60,707 bases of DNA from Candidatus Binatus soli (GTDB lineage Bacteria > Desulfobacterota > Binatia > Binatales > Binataceae): positions 1-60,707 of the forward strand of contig DLMJ01000034.1 in NCBI GenBank assembly GCA_002479255.1. Reading direction: 5' to 3'. The notes under the pieces were generated by a model. It was not told where the DNA came from, searched no databases, and worked only from the letters and a program-made list of their open reading frames with translations. Made by a program: the position numbers and the translations under genes. Positions 56,939 through 60,707 of the stretch are shown here, piece by piece. Within the stretch, counting starts at the first letter, position 1, and every line of letters begins with the position of its first letter.

Positions 56939-59737
56939 TTAAGCGGTCGGAGCGGCCGCCTTGGCGGGGACTGGGGCCGGATGAAGGCTGGCGTTGACTC
57001 TCGCAAGGTGGCGCTGATGGCGTGCCGTGCCCAGATGCATCAGGCGGTAAACCTCAACCTTCACCATGTCGTTGATGAAAAACCATACGAGCGCATAGCC
57101 CCACACTAACAGTGCGTACTTCCATCCCAGCGGCGTCATGCCCCATCCATAGACCGCGGCCAGGGTTCCGATGACCTGGGTTGTTTCGCAGGCAACGACC
57201 AGACGCCAATTGGGCCACGGGCGCTGCCAAAACGTTCCCACGCTTCGCGTGATGTAAATGGTGAGGTGCCCGGCGACCAGCAGCTTGAGGAAGATGAGGC
57301 TTTGAACGACGGGCCGGGGGAGGTGAAAGTATTTCTCTGCGATCCAGAAAAGGCCGAATGCAGAGATAACTCCCATCACGCCGAGCACCGAGCTGACCGT
57401 GAGTACGCGTTCCATGTCCCAGCGCACCGGGCGTGGAGCTACAATGGTGTTGTCGTAGGCGATCATCATGATCGGGAAGTCGTTGAGGACCGCGATGAGC
57501 ACGATCATGACCGCGGTTACGGGGTAGAAGTTGAACACCACAATCGCGAGCGTCATGAAGAGCAGGACGCGGATGGTTTCCGAAATCCGGTAGATGGCGT
57601 AACTGTTCATGCGTTCGAATATCTTGCGCGCTTCTGCAATGGCGGCGGTGATTACCGAGAGACCTGTGGCCGTGAGCACCAGATCCGAGGCGGCGCGGGC
57701 GGCGTCGGTCGCGCCGCTTACCGCGATGCCGCAATCAGCCTGTTTGAGCGCGGGAGCGTCGTTGACGCCGTCACCGGTCATTCCGACGATATGTCCACCC
57801 GCCTGGAGGGCCTTGACGATCTTGAACTTATGCTCAGGAAAAACCTGTGCGTAGCCGTCGGCCGCGTCTATCTTGTCACTGTCGTCAGGCTTACCGTCGG
57901 GGAAAAGATCGCTCGCAACCGCGATGTTCGGTCCCAGCTTGAGTTCGCGCGATATCTGGCGCGCTATTGCGAGATTGTCGCCGGTTACCATGCGAACCTG
58001 CAGACCCATTTTTCGCGCGGTCGCGATGGTCGAGGCTGAATCGTCGCGGGGCGGATCGGACAGAGACAGTAGTCCAAGGAATTCCCACTTTCCCTGGGCA
58101 TCGGTGCGCGCGACACCAAGGGTACGATAGCCTTTGGCCGCCAGATCGTTAACCTGCCCTTCAGCTTGTTTGCGCGCGTCCGCGTCGGGATGGACCAGAT
58201 CCAGAATCACCTGCGGGGCGCCCTTCGAGACTTTGAAAGTGGCGTTGTCGTGTTTGACCTCGGCCTCGGTTCGCTTACTGACCGGATCGAAAGGCGTGAA
58301 ATGAGTGATTTGATAGGCTTTTAACGCCGATTGATCGCTGAGACCTTTGAGGACGGCCTCGTCGATGCCATCGCCGCCCTCCCTTCGCGACGCCAAGGCT
58401 CCTCCCAGGATCAGGTCCTGATCGTTGCTCGCCTTGAAAACCACAGGGCTGCCCAGCTTGAGCTCGTTCTTGGTCAGCGTTCCGGTCTTGTCTGAGCAGA
58501 GAATGTCCATGCCGGCCATCTCTTCGATCGCGGCGAGGCGGGACACGATAGCCTTCATCCTGGCAAGCACGGATGCGCCGACGGCCATCGTGACGGACAG
58601 GACGGCGGGCAATGCGACCGGGATTGCAGCTACCGTAAGAATCAGTGCGAATAGCAGGGTTTCGACCAGCGGGTCGCCGCGAAATAGCGCGACTGTCAGG
58701 ATCAATGCGACCAGGCCGAGCGTGATCAGAATGAGAAAATTACCTATCTTGAGGACCGCCTTCTGAAAGTGGGACACGGTCTGAACGCTCTCGACCAGTC
58801 GCGCGGTGCGGCCGAAGAGCGTGTTCATTCCGGTGGCGACGACCAGCCCATTCATCTGGCCCATTCGCACGATTGATCCTGAATACGCAACGTCATTTTT
58901 CTTCTTGTCGACCGGCAGTGACTCTCCCGTCAGCGCCGACTGATCGATGCTGAGGTAGTCGCCATCGACCAGCTTCAGGTCGGCGGGGACGACATTGCCG
59001 AGTTTGACCATGACAATATCCCCACTCACCAGGGTCTTTGCCTCGACGTCGCTCCACTTGCCGTCGCGCAGCACTCGCGAATGCAGTGCGAGATTCTTTT
59101 TGAGCGCCTCGATCTCGTTGTCGGCCTTGAATTCCTCCCAGAAGCCGACGACCGCGTTCAGCGCCAGCATGAAAAAGATGATGACGAAGTCTTCCCAATG
59201 CCGAACCACTGCGGAGAGTATCGCGGCAATTTCGATCATCCACGCGATAGGTCCCCAAAGAAACGTCAGGAACCGCTTGAGGGGGCTGATGCGCTTCTCT
59301 TCGATCGCGTTGGGACCGTCCTTCTTGAGCCGGCTCGCCGCTTCTTCCTGGGTCAGTCCATGCTCGATACTCGAATGGAACTTGGTGAGCGCCTCCTGGA
59401 TCGTCCCGGTATCAGCTGGTATCTGGACACCTTTGGACGCATCTGCCTTGGAGGCGTCGGCCTTGGGAGCGTCAGCCCTGGGAGCATCGGCCTTGGACGC
59501 ATCTGTCTTGGCTGCATCTGCGGAAACTGAGGCCTCGGCCTTTTGCCAGTCCTCGAGCGCACTGCCGCGTTCACCATGGCGAGCCTGAAAGACTTCGAAG
59601 GCGCGCTTGCGAATCTCATCCACGCTCGGCTTCGAACCCTTGGACTCAGCTGTACTTGCCTCGGACCCTTCTGGCGCGGAGTCCTTTGGATCGTTTACAG
59701 TCTTCGCATCTTCTGGAGAACTCTTCTCAGTAGCCAT
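56939..59737 (-). CDS. P-type plasma-membrane H+-ATPase (P-III) with repetitive N-terminus
   Basis: A 932-residue cation pump. The phosphorylation site is CSDKTGTLTKNEL with D416; the nucleotide region has MVTGDNLAIARQ and the hinge GMTGDGVNDAPALKQAD. The membrane part includes TGESLPVDKKKNDVAYSG and four C-terminal helices. The first ~110 residues are a charged Ala/Lys/Asp region with tandem short repeats of A-D-A-(P/S)-K type (DNA 59443-59522). They replace the usual N-terminal part before the E1-E2 core (GLTQEEAASRLKKDGPN). It is 3 nt after the small TM gene, so they are co-translated. It exports protons or another cation; H+ is the subfamily assignment. Confidence 0.9.
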   Translation of the reverse strand: MATEKSSPEDAKTVNDPKDSAPEGSEASTAESKGSKPSVDEIRKRAFEVFQARHGERGSALEDWQKAEASVSADAAKTDASKADAPRADAPKADASKADASKGVQIPADTGTIQEALTKFHSSIEHGLTQEEAASRLKKDGPNAIEEKRISPLKRFLTFLWGPIAWMIEIAAILSAVVRHWEDFVIIFFMLALNAVVGFWEEFKADNEIEALKKNLALHSRVLRDGKWSDVEAKTLVSGDIVMVKLGNVVPADLKLVDGDYLSIDQSALTGESLPVDKKKNDVAYSGSIVRMGQMNGLVVATGMNTLFGRTARLVESVQTVSHFQKAVLKIGNFLILITLGLVALILTVALFRGDPLVETLLFALILTVAAIPVALPAVLSVTMAVGASVLARMKAIVSRLAAIEEMAGMDILCSDKTGTLTKNELKLGSPVVFKASNDQDLILGGALASRREGGDGIDEAVLKGLSDQSALKAYQITHFTPFDPVSKRTEAEVKHDNATFKVSKGAPQVILDLVHPDADARKQAEGQVNDLAAKGYRTLGVARTDAQGKWEFLGLLSLSDPPRDDSASTIATARKMGLQVRMVTGDNLAIARQISRELKLGPNIAVASDLFPDGKPDDSDKIDAADGYAQVFPEHKFKIVKALQAGGHIVGMTGDGVNDAPALKQADCGIAVSGATDAARAASDLVLTATGLSVITAAIAEARKIFERMNSYAIYRISETIRVLLFMTLAIVVFNFYPVTAVMIVLIAVLNDFPIMMIAYDNTIVAPRPVRWDMERVLTVSSVLGVMGVISAFGLFWIAEKYFHLPRPVVQSLIFLKLLVAGHLTIYITRSVGTFWQRPWPNWRLVVACETTQVIGTLAAVYGWGMTPLGWKYALLVWGYALVWFFINDMVKVEVYRLMHLGTARHQRHLARVNASLHPAPVPAKAAAPTA

Positions 59738-59740
59738 CTT

Positions 59741-59992
59741 TTAACTCCTGCCAGATTCCTTCCATACAGCGCCGACCGACCTTGGTCGGGCGCTCTGCGG
59801 TTGACTGCGAGGTCGCCATGCCAGGTCATCGCTCATCACATAGATACTCAGGGCCACAAGCATCAAAATCACGGCGACCCACAAACGCCAATCATGATGC
59901 GCATGTTTCCAGTAAGGACGATGGAAGCCATGAGGAACACTGTCGCTATCTGGACCTTCGGACCGGTGGTGACTGTGCTTTATCTTATTCAT
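59741..59992 (-). CDS. Small single-TM protein accompanying H+-ATPase
   Basis: 83 residues from ATG 59992. A His/Arg-rich N-terminus (MNKIKHSHHRSEGPDSDSVPHGFHRPYWKHAHHDWR) precedes one TM helix, LWVAVILMLVALSIYVMS, and an Arg/Ser-rich tail. Start and end fit tightly between phosphoketolase (61 nt) and the ATPase (3 nt). It may be a regulatory or accessory subunit of the pump; that is inferred from gene order. The His cluster could bind metal or sense pH. Confidence 0.7.
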   Translation of the reverse strand: MNKIKHSHHRSEGPDSDSVPHGFHRPYWKHAHHDWRLWVAVILMLVALSIYVMSDDLAWRPRSQPQSARPRSVGAVWKESGRS

Positions 59993-60053
59993 CAGTTCCC
60001 TGCCTTCTCGACTCCATCCGGAATGATCTCGGGTCGGCGCTATTACCGCTCGT

Positions 60054-60707
60054 CTACTTCCACTTCCAGTTACGGATTTCCGGCAGGTCCTGGCCGTGCT
60101 TGTCGATGTAATGCTTGTGCTCGATGAGCTTGTCCTGCATCATCTGCTTCAGATAGGAACCCTTGGCGCCCAAATGCGGTAGGCGATCCACCACGTCTTG
60201 CACTAAGTGAAATCGGTCAAGGTCGTTCTGCACCCTCATGTCAAAGGCGGTCGTAATGGTACCCTCTTCTTTGTAGCCCCGGACGTGCAGGTTGCGGTTG
60301 GTGCGGCGGTAGGCCAGCCGGTGGACCAGCCATGGATATCCATGAAAGCCAAAGATGATGTGCTTGTCTCTGGTGAAGAGCGAGTCGTAATCCTTATCGC
60401 TCAGCCCGTGCGGGTGTTCCGTGCTGGGCTGTAGCTTCATTAGATCGACGACATTGATCACGCGGATTTTCAGATCGGGAAGATGTTCGCGGAGGATGGA
60501 AACGGCGGCCAGAATCTCCAACGTGGGCGTGTCTCCACAACAGGCCATCACCACGTCCGGCTCGGCGTCCTGGTCGTTGCTGGCCCATTGCCAGATGCCA
60601 ATTCCTTCCTTGCAATGCACGACCGCGGCGTCCATCGTCAGCCATTGGGGTAGTGCGTGTTTGCCTGCAACCACCACGTTGACGTAGTGCCGGCTGCGCA
60701 GGCAGTG
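60054..60707 (-). CDS. xfp: Phosphoketolase, C-terminal part (runs off window)
   Basis: The last ~217 residues of a thiamine-diphosphate-dependent xylulose-5-phosphate/fructose-6-phosphate phosphoketolase. The frame is open to the window end. Family blocks: NVVVAGKHALPQWLTMDAAVVHCKEGIGIW, DVVMACCGDTPTLEILAAVSILREHLPDLKIRVINVVDLMKL, FGFHGYPWLVHRLAYRRTN, KEEGTITTAFDMRVQNDLDRFHL and the C-terminal NWKWK. It cleaves sugar phosphate to acetyl phosphate. It heads the minus-strand operon with the small TM protein and the H+-ATPase. Confidence 0.93.
   Translation of the reverse strand, partial: HCLRSRHYVNVVVAGKHALPQWLTMDAAVVHCKEGIGIWQWASNDQDAEPDVVMACCGDTPTLEILAAVSILREHLPDLKIRVINVVDLMKLQPSTEHPHGLSDKDYDSLFTRDKHIIFGFHGYPWLVHRLAYRRTNRNLHVRGYKEEGTITTAFDMRVQNDLDRFHLVQDVVDRLPHLGAKGSYLKQMMQDKLIEHKHYIDKHGQDLPEIRNWKWK

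Overview
The window is about 60.7 kb of high-GC bacterial chromosome. It carries one tRNA, about 55 protein genes and a mix of housekeeping and accessory functions. Lipoprotein signals, an outer-membrane-barrel-like DUF1302 protein and secreted proteins point to a Gram-negative cell. An archaeal/eukaryote-type prolyl-tRNA synthetase, a rubrerythrin/Fe-S/DUF3501 module, tandem zinc alcohol dehydrogenases and a phosphoketolase/P-type ATPase operon fit an uncultivated 'deltaproteobacterial' lineage such as Candidatus Binatota. That placement is inference from gene content; no rRNA or phylogeny is available here.

Layout. 1-4.1 kb: the 5' end of a sphingosine-1-phosphate-lyase-like PLP enzyme, a HigBA toxin-antitoxin pair with a clear promoter/operator, an FGGY sugar kinase and a cyclopropane-fatty-acid synthase. 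4.1-8.6 kb: an accessory patch with two lipoproteins between near-identical 46-bp direct repeats, then a BsuBI/PstI-type restriction-modification pair. 8.7-11.9 kb: a peroxide-defence cluster of a PerR-type regulator with a perfect 7-1-7 Fur-type box, rubrerythrin, a GlpC-like Fe-S protein and DUF3501. 12-16.5 kb: a secreted protein with Cys-rich CTGVG repeats and a DUF1302 protein. 16.6-23.5 kb: a NusG paralog, a cupin, GDP-mannose dehydratase and a sugar epimerase (surface polysaccharide), interrupted by metH. 23.5-29.7 kb: an orphan nuclease-like protein, two tandem alcohol dehydrogenases and two polytopic glycosyltransferase-like proteins.

29.7-52.4 kb is mostly housekeeping: HU, trmFO, topA, dprA, a ferritin-like protein, pyrF, an orphan two-TM protein, an AlkA-type glycosylase, a YbhN-like membrane protein, a peroxiredoxin/VIT/dipeptide-ABC run, proS, trpS, nfo, nadK, recN and tRNA-Ala(GGC). 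52.4-55.1 kb, after the tRNA, is gene-poor. It holds a small ribbon-helix-helix-like protein, a DUF1646 transporter and a decayed fragment of a second DUF1646 gene. 55.1-60.7 kb has a self-operated TetR/SpoIIAA-like/ICMT-like operon, then (minus strand) phosphoketolase, a small TM protein and a plasma-membrane-type H+-ATPase.

Cross-cutting points. Three regulator or toxin genes (higB, perR, tetR) have promoters placed so that the transcript would start at or within about 10 nt of the start codon, each with a palindromic operator over the promoter or start; this suggests leaderless or near-leaderless autoregulated transcripts. Oxidative-stress and iron functions recur: PerR/rubrerythrin, ferritin-like protein, peroxiredoxin/VIT. 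Intergenic gaps contain at least three families of short dispersed palindromic repeats. No CRISPR array, complete insertion sequence, prophage or rRNA was seen.
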